Part shown: positions 32,742-40,084 of the stretch, piece by piece
How the letters are laid out: each line of letters opens with the position of its first letter
Numbering within the stretch: the stretch's first letter is position 1
Assembly: GCA_943369755.1 (NCBI GenBank)
Contig: CALROG020000014.1
Location: 28,650 to 92,649, forward strand
DNA: 64,000 bases
Source of the DNA: CALROG01 sp943369755
Lineage (GTDB): Bacteria > Pseudomonadota > Gammaproteobacteria > Burkholderiales > Burkholderiaceae_C
Direction: 5' to 3'
Notes under the pieces: generated by a model
What the model saw: only the letters and a program-made list of their open reading frames with translations
Database searches by the model: none
Told to the model about the DNA's origin: nothing
Translations under genes and position numbers: made by a program

Positions 32742-33911
32742 ATGCAATACACCCATGAACACCTCGAAATCCAGAACACGCTGAAGCGGTACATCGACGA
32801 GCACATCAACCCCCATGTGGACGAATGGGAGGCGGCCGAGATTTTCCCGGCGCATGAAGTCTTCAAGGGTTTGGGAAAACTGGGCCTGCTGGGCCTGACC
32901 AAGCCCGCGGAATATGGCGGCATGGGGCTGGACTATTCCTATTCGATGCTGATGGCCGAAACGCTCGGCCATATTGACTGCGGCGGTGTACCCATGGCCA
33001 TTGGTGTACAGACGGACATGTGCACCCCAGCGCTGGCGCGCTTTGGCAGCGAGGCGCTCAAGCGGGAGTTTCTCGCGCCGGCGATTGCGGGTGACATGGT
33101 GGGCTGCATTGGCGTCAGCGAACCGGCCGCCGGCAGTGACGTGGCAGGCATCAAGAGCCATGCCCGCAAAGACGGCGACGACTACGTGATTACCGGCCAG
33201 AAGATGTGGATTACCAACAGCTTGCAGGCCGACTGGATGTGCATGCTGGTCAACACCGGCGAGGGCGCGCCGCACAAAAACAAGAGCCTGGTGATGGTGC
33301 CCATGCGCGACGGGCCGAACGGCAAGATGACCAAGGGCATTTCGGTGGCGCAGAAGATCAAAAAGATCGGCATGAACAGCAGCGACACCGGTCTGATTTA
33401 TTTTGACGAAGTGCGGGTACCGCAGCGCAACCGCATTGGTGCCGAAGGCCAGGGCTTCGTCTACCAGATGCAGCAGTTTCAGGAAGAACGGCTGTGGGCG
33501 GCTGCGAGCTGCCTCATCTCGCTCAACCGTTGCATTGAATGGACGATTGAGTGGGCGCAGCAGCGCAAGCTTTTCGGCGCCAGCCTGGCTGACCAGCAGT
33601 ATGTGCAGTTCAAGCTGGCCGAACTGAAAACCGAGGTGGAAAGCCTGCGTGCACTGACCTACCGCGCCTGCGACCTGTATGTGCAGGGCCAGGACGTGCT
33701 GGAGCTGGCCAGCATGGCCAAGCTCAAAGCCGGGCGACTGAACCGCCTCATCCCTGACGGCTGCCTGCAGTTTTGGGGCGGTATGGGCTTTACCTGGGAA
33801 AACAAGGTTTCGCGGATGTACCGCGACGGCCGGCTCGGTTCAATTGGCGGCGGTGCCGACGAGGTGATGCTGGGCATTCTGGCCAAGATCATGGGCATTG
33901 CAAAGAGATGA
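32742..33911 (+). CDS. Acyl-CoA dehydrogenase, AtuD-like (citronellyl-CoA dehydrogenase type)
   Basis: A 389-residue flavin dehydrogenase. It has GYSYSMLMAET-like binding segments, CGGVPMAIGVQTDMCTPALARFG, the FAD loop GCIGVSEPAAGSDVAGIKSHARKD, and GQKMWITNSLQADWM. The C-terminal segment is IGGGADEVMLGILAKI, where SCAD enzymes have YEGT with the catalytic Glu; here the candidate base is the Glu in QFQEERLWAA, as in LCAD and isovaleryl-CoA dehydrogenase. The sequence is close to what I recall of AtuD, which acts on citronellyl-CoA. The start follows CGGAGACACC. It overlaps the alpha-subunit gene by four bases. Confidence 0.92.
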   Translation: MQYTHEHLEIQNTLKRYIDEHINPHVDEWEAAEIFPAHEVFKGLGKLGLLGLTKPAEYGGMGLDYSYSMLMAETLGHIDCGGVPMAIGVQTDMCTPALARFGSEALKREFLAPAIAGDMVGCIGVSEPAAGSDVAGIKSHARKDGDDYVITGQKMWITNSLQADWMCMLVNTGEGAPHKNKSLVMVPMRDGPNGKMTKGISVAQKIKKIGMNSSDTGLIYFDEVRVPQRNRIGAEGQGFVYQMQQFQEERLWAAASCLISLNRCIEWTIEWAQQRKLFGASLADQQYVQFKLAELKTEVESLRALTYRACDLYVQGQDVLELASMAKLKAGRLNRLIPDGCLQFWGGMGFTWENKVSRMYRDGRLGSIGGGADEVMLGILAKIMGIAKR

Positions 33912-35758
33912 AGCGCCTCCTGATCGCCAACCGTGGCGAGATCGCCCGGCGGATCATTCGCACCGCGCACGCCATGGGCATACAAACTGTTGCGGTGTAT
34001 TCAGACGCCGACGCGCAGGCCTTGCATGTGCAAGAGGCCAGCCAAGCCTACGCTTTAGGCGGCAACGCCTCCGCAGACAGTTACTTGCGCATCGACAAGT
34101 TGCTGGAGGCCGCGCAGGCGACCAGCGCCGATGCGGTGCACCCCGGCTACGGCTTTTTGAGCGAGAACGCCGACTTTGCGCAAGCCGTGGTCGACGCAGG
34201 CCTGCGCTGGGTTGGCCCGCCGCCTGCAGCCATTCGCCAACTGGGCAGCAAGAGTGCGGCCAAGGCGCTGGCGCAGGCGCACGGTGTGCCTTGTCTGCCC
34301 GGCTATCACGGCGCGGACCAGTCCGACGCCCGGCTGGCGGCCGAGGCCCAGGCTATCGGCCTGCCCCTGATGGTCAAGGCCGTGGCGGGCGGCGGTGGCC
34401 GGGGCATGCGGCTGGTGACAGACATGGCGCAGTTCAGCGCCGCAGTGCAAAGTGCACGCAGCGAGGCGTTGGCGGCTTTTGGTTCGGGCGCGCTGCTGCT
34501 GGAGCGGGCGCTGCTGGCGCCACGCCATGTCGAGGTGCAAGTGTTTGCTGACGCGCACGGCCAGTGCATTCACCTGGGCGAGCGCGACTGCTCGGTGCAG
34601 CGACGCCACCAGAAGATCATTGAAGAAAGCCCCAGCCCGGCCGTTGCGCCCGCGCTGCGCCAGCGCATGGGCCAATGCGCGGTGGCGCTGGCGCAGGCTG
34701 CCGGTTATGTGGGCGCGGGGACAGTTGAATTTTTGCTTGAGGGGGCTGACTTCTATCTGATGGAGATGAACACCCGGCTACAGGTGGAGCACCCGGTGAC
34801 CGAGATGGTGACGGGCCTGGACCTGGTGGAATGGCAGATTCGCGTGGCGCGCGGCGAACCCTTGCCGCTGGCGCAGGAAGGCGTGCTGTTCAGCGGCCAC
34901 GCCATCGAGGTGCGGCTGTGCGCTGAAGACGAAGACTTCACCCCGCATTGCGGCACGGTTCGCCACTTTCGCGCGCCGCAGGGAGTGCGCTTTGACCACG
35001 CCGTGTTTGAGGGGCTGCAGGTTTCGCCGTATTACGACTCGATGCTTGGCAAGCTGGTGGCGCACGCGCCCACCCGGGCCGAGGCCATCGACCAACTGGC
35101 CGGCGCGCTCGACCGGCTACAGCTATTGGGCTTGCCCACCAATCGGGCGTTTTTGGCGGCCTGCCTGCGCCACAGCGGCTTTCGCGACGGCCAGGCCTTG
35201 GTGCCGTTCCTGCACCAGGCGGCGCAAGGGTTGCGCGATGTGCTACAAAAACAAGAGCGGGTCGCGCTTATTCCATGCGGGCTACAGGCGATTTTGTTCA
35301 ATATCAGGGGTGAAAAGACAGGCCCTGGCGGCTTGCCCTGCGGCTTTGCCCGCCCGGTGCGGCTGCGCCATCGGGGCGAGGTGTTTGATGTGGCTGGGGT
35401 GGGTGAACCGGCCCCAGTTCATGGCCTGGTGGTCTCACCGGTCGCGCAGCGGCGCTGGCATGTGCAGCAAGGCGCAACAGACCTGTTCATTGAAGACGCC
35501 TCGTTTGACCCGCCAACCGGCACCGCCGCCAGTGCGGCAGCCCGCGAGCTGCGCGCGCCGTTCAACGGCAAGGTGATTGCGGTCAAGACCAGGCCCGGCG
35601 CGGCCGTGGCGCAGGGTGATGTGCTGGTGGTGGTGGAGTCCATGAAGCTGGAGCATTCGCTGGCGGCCTGGCGCGGCGCTGTGGTGCACAGCGTGGCGGT
35701 AGCGGCTGGCCAGCAGGTCGCGCCTGGCCAGCTATTGGTAACGCTGGAGGCCGCATGA
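33908..35758 (+). CDS. Acyl-CoA carboxylase alpha subunit (biotin carboxylase plus biotin carrier domain)
   Basis: A 616-residue subunit that carboxylates its own biotin with ATP and bicarbonate. The biotin carboxylase domain (about 1-440) shows LLIANRGEIARRIIRTA, HPGYGFLSENADFA, VKAVAGGGGRGMRLV, QRRHQKIIEESPSP and EMNTRLQVEHPVTEMVTGLDLV. The carrier domain has the biotin site ESMKLEH with Lys580. The protein is shorter than most MccA/AtuF homologues (about 660), with the loss in the linker after residue 440. A copy of the interspersed repeat (35242-35296) lies in that linker, read as VLQKQERVALIPCGLQAILF. The gene overlaps both neighbours (ATGA), so the enzyme complex is translationally coupled. 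Confidence 0.94.
   Translation: MKRLLIANRGEIARRIIRTAHAMGIQTVAVYSDADAQALHVQEASQAYALGGNASADSYLRIDKLLEAAQATSADAVHPGYGFLSENADFAQAVVDAGLRWVGPPPAAIRQLGSKSAAKALAQAHGVPCLPGYHGADQSDARLAAEAQAIGLPLMVKAVAGGGGRGMRLVTDMAQFSAAVQSARSEALAAFGSGALLLERALLAPRHVEVQVFADAHGQCIHLGERDCSVQRRHQKIIEESPSPAVAPALRQRMGQCAVALAQAAGYVGAGTVEFLLEGADFYLMEMNTRLQVEHPVTEMVTGLDLVEWQIRVARGEPLPLAQEGVLFSGHAIEVRLCAEDEDFTPHCGTVRHFRAPQGVRFDHAVFEGLQVSPYYDSMLGKLVAHAPTRAEAIDQLAGALDRLQLLGLPTNRAFLAACLRHSGFRDGQALVPFLHQAAQGLRDVLQKQERVALIPCGLQAILFNIRGEKTGPGGLPCGFARPVRLRHRGEVFDVAGVGEPAPVHGLVVSPVAQRRWHVQQGATDLFIEDASFDPPTGTAASAAARELRAPFNGKVIAVKTRPGAAVAQGDVLVVVESMKLEHSLAAWRGAVVHSVAVAAGQQVAPGQLLVTLEAA
35242..35296 (+). repeat. Interspersed palindrome-headed repeat, copy E (inside the carboxylase alpha gene)
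   Basis: GCTACAAAAACAAGAGCGGG, then TCGCGCTTATTCC, ATGCGGGCTACAGGCG and ATTTTG. This copy matches the reverse copy F upstream of the LysR gene very closely over the tail (GCGGGCTACAG). Confidence 0.8.
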
Positions 35759-36909
35759 CGACCGAAACCGAGCAAGACAGCGCTGCGCTGTACGACACCG
35801 CCCGACGCTTTGCGCAAAAGGAAATCGCGCCCTACATCAACGACTGGGACGAGGCCGAAAGCTTTCCCCGGGCGCTGTACGCCAAGGCCGCGGACGCGGG
35901 CTTGCTGGGCCTGGGCTACCCGGAGGCGCTGGGCGGAACCCCGGCTCCGTTTGCGCTGCGCAATGCGGTGTCGCTGGCGCTGTCGCGCTACAGCGCCAGT
36001 GGCGGGCTGCTGGCCAGCCTGTTTTCACACAACATCGGCCTGCCGCCGGTGCTGCGTCATGGCTCCCCGGCGTTGCAGCAACTCGTGATCCCGCCTGTGT
36101 TGCGCGGCGAGCAAATTGCGGCGCTGGCCATCACCGAGCCCGGGGCTGGCTCAGACGTTGCGAGCCTCAAGACCACGGCGCGGCTGGACGGCGGGGAATG
36201 GGTAATCAACGGCGAAAAGGTGTTCATCACCTCGGGCATGCGGGCCGACTGGATCACCCTGGCGGTGCGCACCGGCGAGCCGACAAGCAAGGGCGCGGGA
36301 GGCGTCTCGATGATCGTCATACCCGGCAACAGCGCGGGCCTGCAGCGCACCGAACTCAAAAAAATGGGCTGGTGGTGCTCTGACACCGCGCACCTGCGTT
36401 TTGACAACTTGCGCGTGCCGGCCGGTCATTTGCTGGCCGAGGAGGGCAGTGGCTTCAAGATCATCATGAGCAACTTCAATGGTGAGCGGCTGGCCATGTC
36501 AGTCATGGCGCTGGGCTTTGCCCAGGCCTGCTTTGACGAAGCGCTGGACTGGGCGCGCCAGCGCAAGACCTTTGGCGCGGCGCTGGTCGAGCGCCAGGTC
36601 ATTCGCCACAAGCTGGTGGACATGCAGATGCGTATCCACGCCACGCAGGCCTGGGTGAACGCCCTCACCACGCAGGCCGACGCAGGAGACGACGGTGCGC
36701 AATGGGTGGCGCAGGTCTGCATGCTGAAGAACCAGGCCACCCAGACCATGCAGTTTTGTGCCGACCAGGCGGTGCAGATTCTGGGCGGCATGGGCTTTAT
36801 GCGCGGCACCCGCAGCGAACGCATTTACCGGGAAGTCAAGGTCATGATGATTGGCGGCGGGGCTGAAGAAATCATGAAAGAGTTGGCTGCGCGTCAGCTC
36901 GGCCTGTAA
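35755..36909 (+). CDS. Second acyl-CoA dehydrogenase of the carboxylase cluster
   Basis: A 384-residue acyl-CoA dehydrogenase. FAD and substrate segments are AALAITEPGAGSDVASLKTTARLDGG and GEKVFITSGMRADWITLAVRTGEP; the C-terminus has GGMGFMRGTRSERIYREVKVMMIGGGAEEIM. As in the gene at 32742, the SCAD-type Glu (YEGT) is replaced by IGGG and the likely base is the Glu in NGERLAMSVMA. It may oxidise the shortened product or the branched intermediate after carboxylation and hydration. Start overlaps the carboxylase alpha stop by four bases. Confidence 0.93.
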   Translation: MTTETEQDSAALYDTARRFAQKEIAPYINDWDEAESFPRALYAKAADAGLLGLGYPEALGGTPAPFALRNAVSLALSRYSASGGLLASLFSHNIGLPPVLRHGSPALQQLVIPPVLRGEQIAALAITEPGAGSDVASLKTTARLDGGEWVINGEKVFITSGMRADWITLAVRTGEPTSKGAGGVSMIVIPGNSAGLQRTELKKMGWWCSDTAHLRFDNLRVPAGHLLAEEGSGFKIIMSNFNGERLAMSVMALGFAQACFDEALDWARQRKTFGAALVERQVIRHKLVDMQMRIHATQAWVNALTTQADAGDDGAQWVAQVCMLKNQATQTMQFCADQAVQILGGMGFMRGTRSERIYREVKVMMIGGGAEEIMKELAARQLGL

Positions 36910-36919
36910 TCATTGCCGC

Positions 36920-37402
36920 ATGCCAAAAACCAATGCCCCAGCGGCCGACTTCGACGCCGAGTTCGTCCAGGGCCTGACCCGCATCTTTGAAGAGCGCATC
37001 GTCTTCAACCAGTTGCTCGGCCTAAAGATCACTCAGCTCAAACCTGATTGCGTGGCCGGGCGTATCCTGATGCGCCACGACCTTGTGGGGCACTACAGCC
37101 ACAACCGGGTGCACGGCGGCGTCATCAGTGCCACGCTGGACGCCATGGGCGGCTTGGCCTGCATGGCCGCCATTGGCGCGCGCCACCTCGACGAACCGGT
37201 GCAAGTGCGCCTGCAGCGCTTCAACAAGCTGGGCACGATCGACCTGCGCATTGACTACCTGCGCCCCGGAATTGGCGAACACTTCGACCTGCACGCCGAG
37301 GTGCTGCGCCTGGGCTCGCGCGTGGCCAACACACGGATGGAATTTCGCGGGGCCGATGGCAAGCTGCTGGCTACCGGGGCGGGGGCCTACATCGTGTCTT
37401 GA
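36920..37402 (+). CDS. PaaI-like hotdog thioesterase
   Basis: A 160-residue hotdog protein with NRVHGGVISATLDAMGGLACMAA, the central-helix motif (HGGVxxxxxD) of PaaI/acyl-CoA thioesterases, and a strand RFNKLGTIDLRIDYLRPG. The Asp in the HGG...D spacing is the expected catalytic acid. It closes the carboxylase operon, 10 bases behind the second dehydrogenase. It presumably releases CoA from dead-end or product acyl-CoAs. The operon ends at the terminator at 37412. Confidence 0.88.
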   Translation: MPKTNAPAADFDAEFVQGLTRIFEERIVFNQLLGLKITQLKPDCVAGRILMRHDLVGHYSHNRVHGGVISATLDAMGGLACMAAIGARHLDEPVQVRLQRFNKLGTIDLRIDYLRPGIGEHFDLHAEVLRLGSRVANTRMEFRGADGKLLATGAGAYIVS

Positions 37403-37411
37403 GCGCACAAC

Positions 37412-37438
37412 AAAAAACCGCCCGAAGGCGGTTTTTTT
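37412..37438. terminator. Bidirectional Rho-independent terminator
   Basis: AAAAAACCGCC, CGAA, GGCGGTTTTTTT: a six-bp GC stem with A and T runs on either side, placed between the thioesterase (ends 37402, plus) and the binding protein gene (ends 37453, minus). It should terminate both convergent operons. Confidence 0.92.
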
Positions 37439-37452
37439 CTGGGCCCGGTCGC

Positions 37453-38619
37453 TTACTTCACGTAGTCCGACACCACCTTCCACTTGCCGTCGGTGATTTG
37501 CGACATGCGGGAGGTTTCGTTGCCCAGGCGCTTCTTGGGGCCAAAGGTGGCTTCGGGGCTGCCGAAGATGTCTTTGGGGATCACCATGGTGTCCATGGCC
37601 TTGATGAAGCCGTCGGTGTTGAGGTTGGGGCCGGCCTTGCGGGCGGCGGCGGCGAACGCGTCAATTGCGTTGTAGCCATAGACCGAGAACACCGTTGGGT
37701 CTTCGTTGAACTTGGTCTTGTACTTGTTGGCCCAGAAGCGGATCGGTTGATCCGCCTCGTCCAGGTAGGGGTGTTGCGAGGTATGCGTGGCATACAGGCC
37801 GTTCATGGCCGCGCCGCCCAGTTTGTGGATCAAGTCAGTGTAGGCCGCGCTGGAGCCCAGGAAGGTTGGGTTGTAGCCCAGTTTGCGTGCGGTGCCAATG
37901 GCTCCAATGGTTTCGCGAATGATGGTGCCCAGTACCACGAAGTCGCAGCCCGAAGCCTGGAGCTTCTGGATTTGCGAGCTGAAGTCGGTGGCGCCGCGCT
38001 TGTAGCTGGTTTTTTCAGCCAGGGCCATGCCAGCGGTTTTCAGGCCGTCTTCTGCGCCGCGCATCACTTCAAGGCCGAACTCGTCGTCCTGGTACATGGT
38101 GCAGGCCTTCTTGGCAGCTTTCTCCTTGGCCAGCTTTGGCGCAACCGTGCGCATCTGGTCATAGTAGGTTGCCGCAAACGAGTACTTCAGCCGGTGGAAG
38201 GGCTCGTACATCTCACGCGCGGCGGTCACCGGGAAGTAGTTGATGACGTTCTTCTCGAACTGCACCGGCATGGCAGCCAGGTTTTGTGCCGTGCCGATGT
38301 GGCCGATCATCGCAAAAATCTTGTCCTGGTTAACCAGCTTCTGCGCCGCCAGCACAGCCTTCTTGGGGTCGTAAGCGGAATCTTCAATGATCAGCTTCAC
38401 CTTGCGGCCGTTCACGCCGCCTTGCTCGTTGATCTCGTCCACCCGCAGCATCATGCCCAGACGCACCTGCTTGCCGAAGCCGGCGATGGGGCCCGACAAG
38501 TCCTGGATCGACCCTATCGTGATCTCGGTCTTGCTGACTCCCTGGTTGGAATTCTGGGCCAGGGCCAGACTGGCGGTGCCCGTCAGGGCGGCCAACAGGG
38601 CAAGGGATTTCAATTTCAT
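37453..38619 (-). CDS. LivK-type ABC transporter substrate-binding protein, copy 1
   Basis: A 388-residue periplasmic binding protein with Sec signal MKLKSLALLAALTGTASLALAQ. The mature part opens VSKTEITIGSIQDLSGPIAGFGKQ and contains SAYDPKKAVLAAQKLVNQDKIFAMIGHIGTAQNLA, MYQDDEFGLEVMRGAE and GTIIRETIGAIGTARKLGYNPTFLG, all typical of the HAAT family (leucine/aromatic/amide binding). It is a close paralogue of the gene at 38718 just upstream in the same operon, and of 49579. The ligand is probably a carboxylic or aromatic acid because an acyl-CoA ligase lies in the operon. ATG 38619 is selected for the signal peptide; an upstream ATG would put a charged leader before it. Confidence 0.94.
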   Translation of the reverse strand: MKLKSLALLAALTGTASLALAQNSNQGVSKTEITIGSIQDLSGPIAGFGKQVRLGMMLRVDEINEQGGVNGRKVKLIIEDSAYDPKKAVLAAQKLVNQDKIFAMIGHIGTAQNLAAMPVQFEKNVINYFPVTAAREMYEPFHRLKYSFAATYYDQMRTVAPKLAKEKAAKKACTMYQDDEFGLEVMRGAEDGLKTAGMALAEKTSYKRGATDFSSQIQKLQASGCDFVVLGTIIRETIGAIGTARKLGYNPTFLGSSAAYTDLIHKLGGAAMNGLYATHTSQHPYLDEADQPIRFWANKYKTKFNEDPTVFSVYGYNAIDAFAAAARKAGPNLNTDGFIKAMDTMVIPKDIFGSPEATFGPKKRLGNETSRMSQITDGKWKVVSDYVK

Positions 38620-38717
38620 TGTGCGTCTCCTAGTTAAACGGGCCGACTCTGCGGCCGCAGACGCATTCTTGCCCACTGCGCAACAGTGTCAAGCTGGCGT
38701 ATTCACTTAGACAGGGC

Positions 38718-39950
38718 TCAGTTGTCTTTGAAGAACTCGGACTCGATCACGAATTTGCCGTCCTTTTTAAGGGTGGATTTCAGTCCGCTGAAGGCCACGT
38801 AGTCCGAGACCACCTTCCAGCGGCCATCCTGAATTTGCGACAGGCGCGAGAACTGGTTACCCAGCCGCTTGGTGGGGCTGAAAGTCAATTCGGCGGTACC
38901 GAACATGTCCCGGTTGAACGTCATCGCGTCCATCGTCTTGATGAAACTTTCGGTGGACAAATTTGGCCCCGCCTTGAAAGCCACCTTCATAAAGTTGTCG
39001 ATGGTGCCGTAGCCATAGACCGAGAACACCGAAGGGTCTTCGTTAAAGCGGGTCTTGTACTTGTTGGCCCAATGCCGCACTTGTTGCGTTGCGTCGTCCA
39101 GGTAGGGGTGCTGCGACGTCATGGTGGAATAAAGTCCGTCCATGCCCTTGCCGCCCAGCTTGGGGATCAGGTCGGTGTAGACCGCGCTGGAGCCCACAAA
39201 CAATGGGTTGAAGCCGGTCTTGCGCGCCTCGGCCATCGTGCCAACCGTCTCACGGATGATGGTTCCCAGCACCACCATTTCGCAACCTGATGCCTTCATT
39301 TTTGCGACCTGCGAAGAAAAGTCGGTAGCGCCGCGCTTGTAGCTGGTTTTCTCTGTGAACTCCATGCCAATCACCTTGAGGCCGGCCTCGGCCCCCCGCA
39401 TCACTTCCAACCCGAAATCATCGTCCTGGTAAATCACGCAGGCGCGTTTGAGGTTGCGGTCTTTCATCAGGCGCGGAGCCGCAATGCGCATCTGGTCAAA
39501 GTAGGTCGCAGCGTTGGCGTACTTGAGCCGGTGGAAGGGCTCGTACATTTCCCGTGCCGCCGTGATCGGGAAGAAGTTCAGCACATTCTTCTCAAACTGC
39601 ACTGGCATGGCGGCCAGGTTTTGCGCGGTGCCCAGATGGCCCACCATCGCGAAGATGCCGTCGCTGTTGACCAGTTTCTGCGCCCCCAGTACCGCCTTTT
39701 TCGGGTCGTAGCCGTCGTCTTCCACCAGCAGCTTGATCTTGCGGCCGAACACACCGCCCTGCTCGTTGGCTTCTTCCACGCGCATCAGCATGCCGTTGCG
39801 AATCTGCTTGCCATAGCCCGCCAGCGGCCCAGACAGGTCCTGCATGGTGCCCAGCGTGATTTCAGTCTTGCTCACGCCTGCGGCGTTTTGCGCCAGCGCG
39901 GCGCCAGCGCAAAGCGCCAGCAGCCCGGCAAGTGCGGTATTGAGTTTCAT
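38718..39950 (-). CDS. LivK-type ABC transporter substrate-binding protein, copy 2
   Basis: A 410-residue HAAT-family binding protein with signal peptide MKLNTALAGLLALCAGAALAQ. It shares with copy 1 the segments SKTEITLGTMQDLSGPLAGYGKQIRNG, YDPKKAVLGAQKLVNSDGIF, YQDDDFGLEVMRGAEAGLK and GTIIRETVG, but has a longer C-terminal tail (FSGLKSTLKKDGKFVIESEFFKDN). It probably delivers a related ligand to the same LivHMGF membrane complex. The 134 bases between it and the ligase gene show no other gene. ATG 39950 is chosen; the upstream in-frame ATG at 40022 lacks a signal-peptide character. Confidence 0.94.
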   Translation of the reverse strand: MKLNTALAGLLALCAGAALAQNAAGVSKTEITLGTMQDLSGPLAGYGKQIRNGMLMRVEEANEQGGVFGRKIKLLVEDDGYDPKKAVLGAQKLVNSDGIFAMVGHLGTAQNLAAMPVQFEKNVLNFFPITAAREMYEPFHRLKYANAATYFDQMRIAAPRLMKDRNLKRACVIYQDDDFGLEVMRGAEAGLKVIGMEFTEKTSYKRGATDFSSQVAKMKASGCEMVVLGTIIRETVGTMAEARKTGFNPLFVGSSAVYTDLIPKLGGKGMDGLYSTMTSQHPYLDDATQQVRHWANKYKTRFNEDPSVFSVYGYGTIDNFMKVAFKAGPNLSTESFIKTMDAMTFNRDMFGTAELTFSPTKRLGNQFSRLSQIQDGRWKVVSDYVAFSGLKSTLKKDGKFVIESEFFKDN

Positions 39951-40084
39951 GATGTTTCCGATATCGGTGAAAGGTGTTAAGCCGGAAGGATTCTTTCCGA
40001 CAAGCGCCTTATGCGCATTCACCTGTGCGACTGCCTGTCGCAGCAGCGACCCGGCCAGTGCCCGGATCGCTGGCCAACGCCAGC

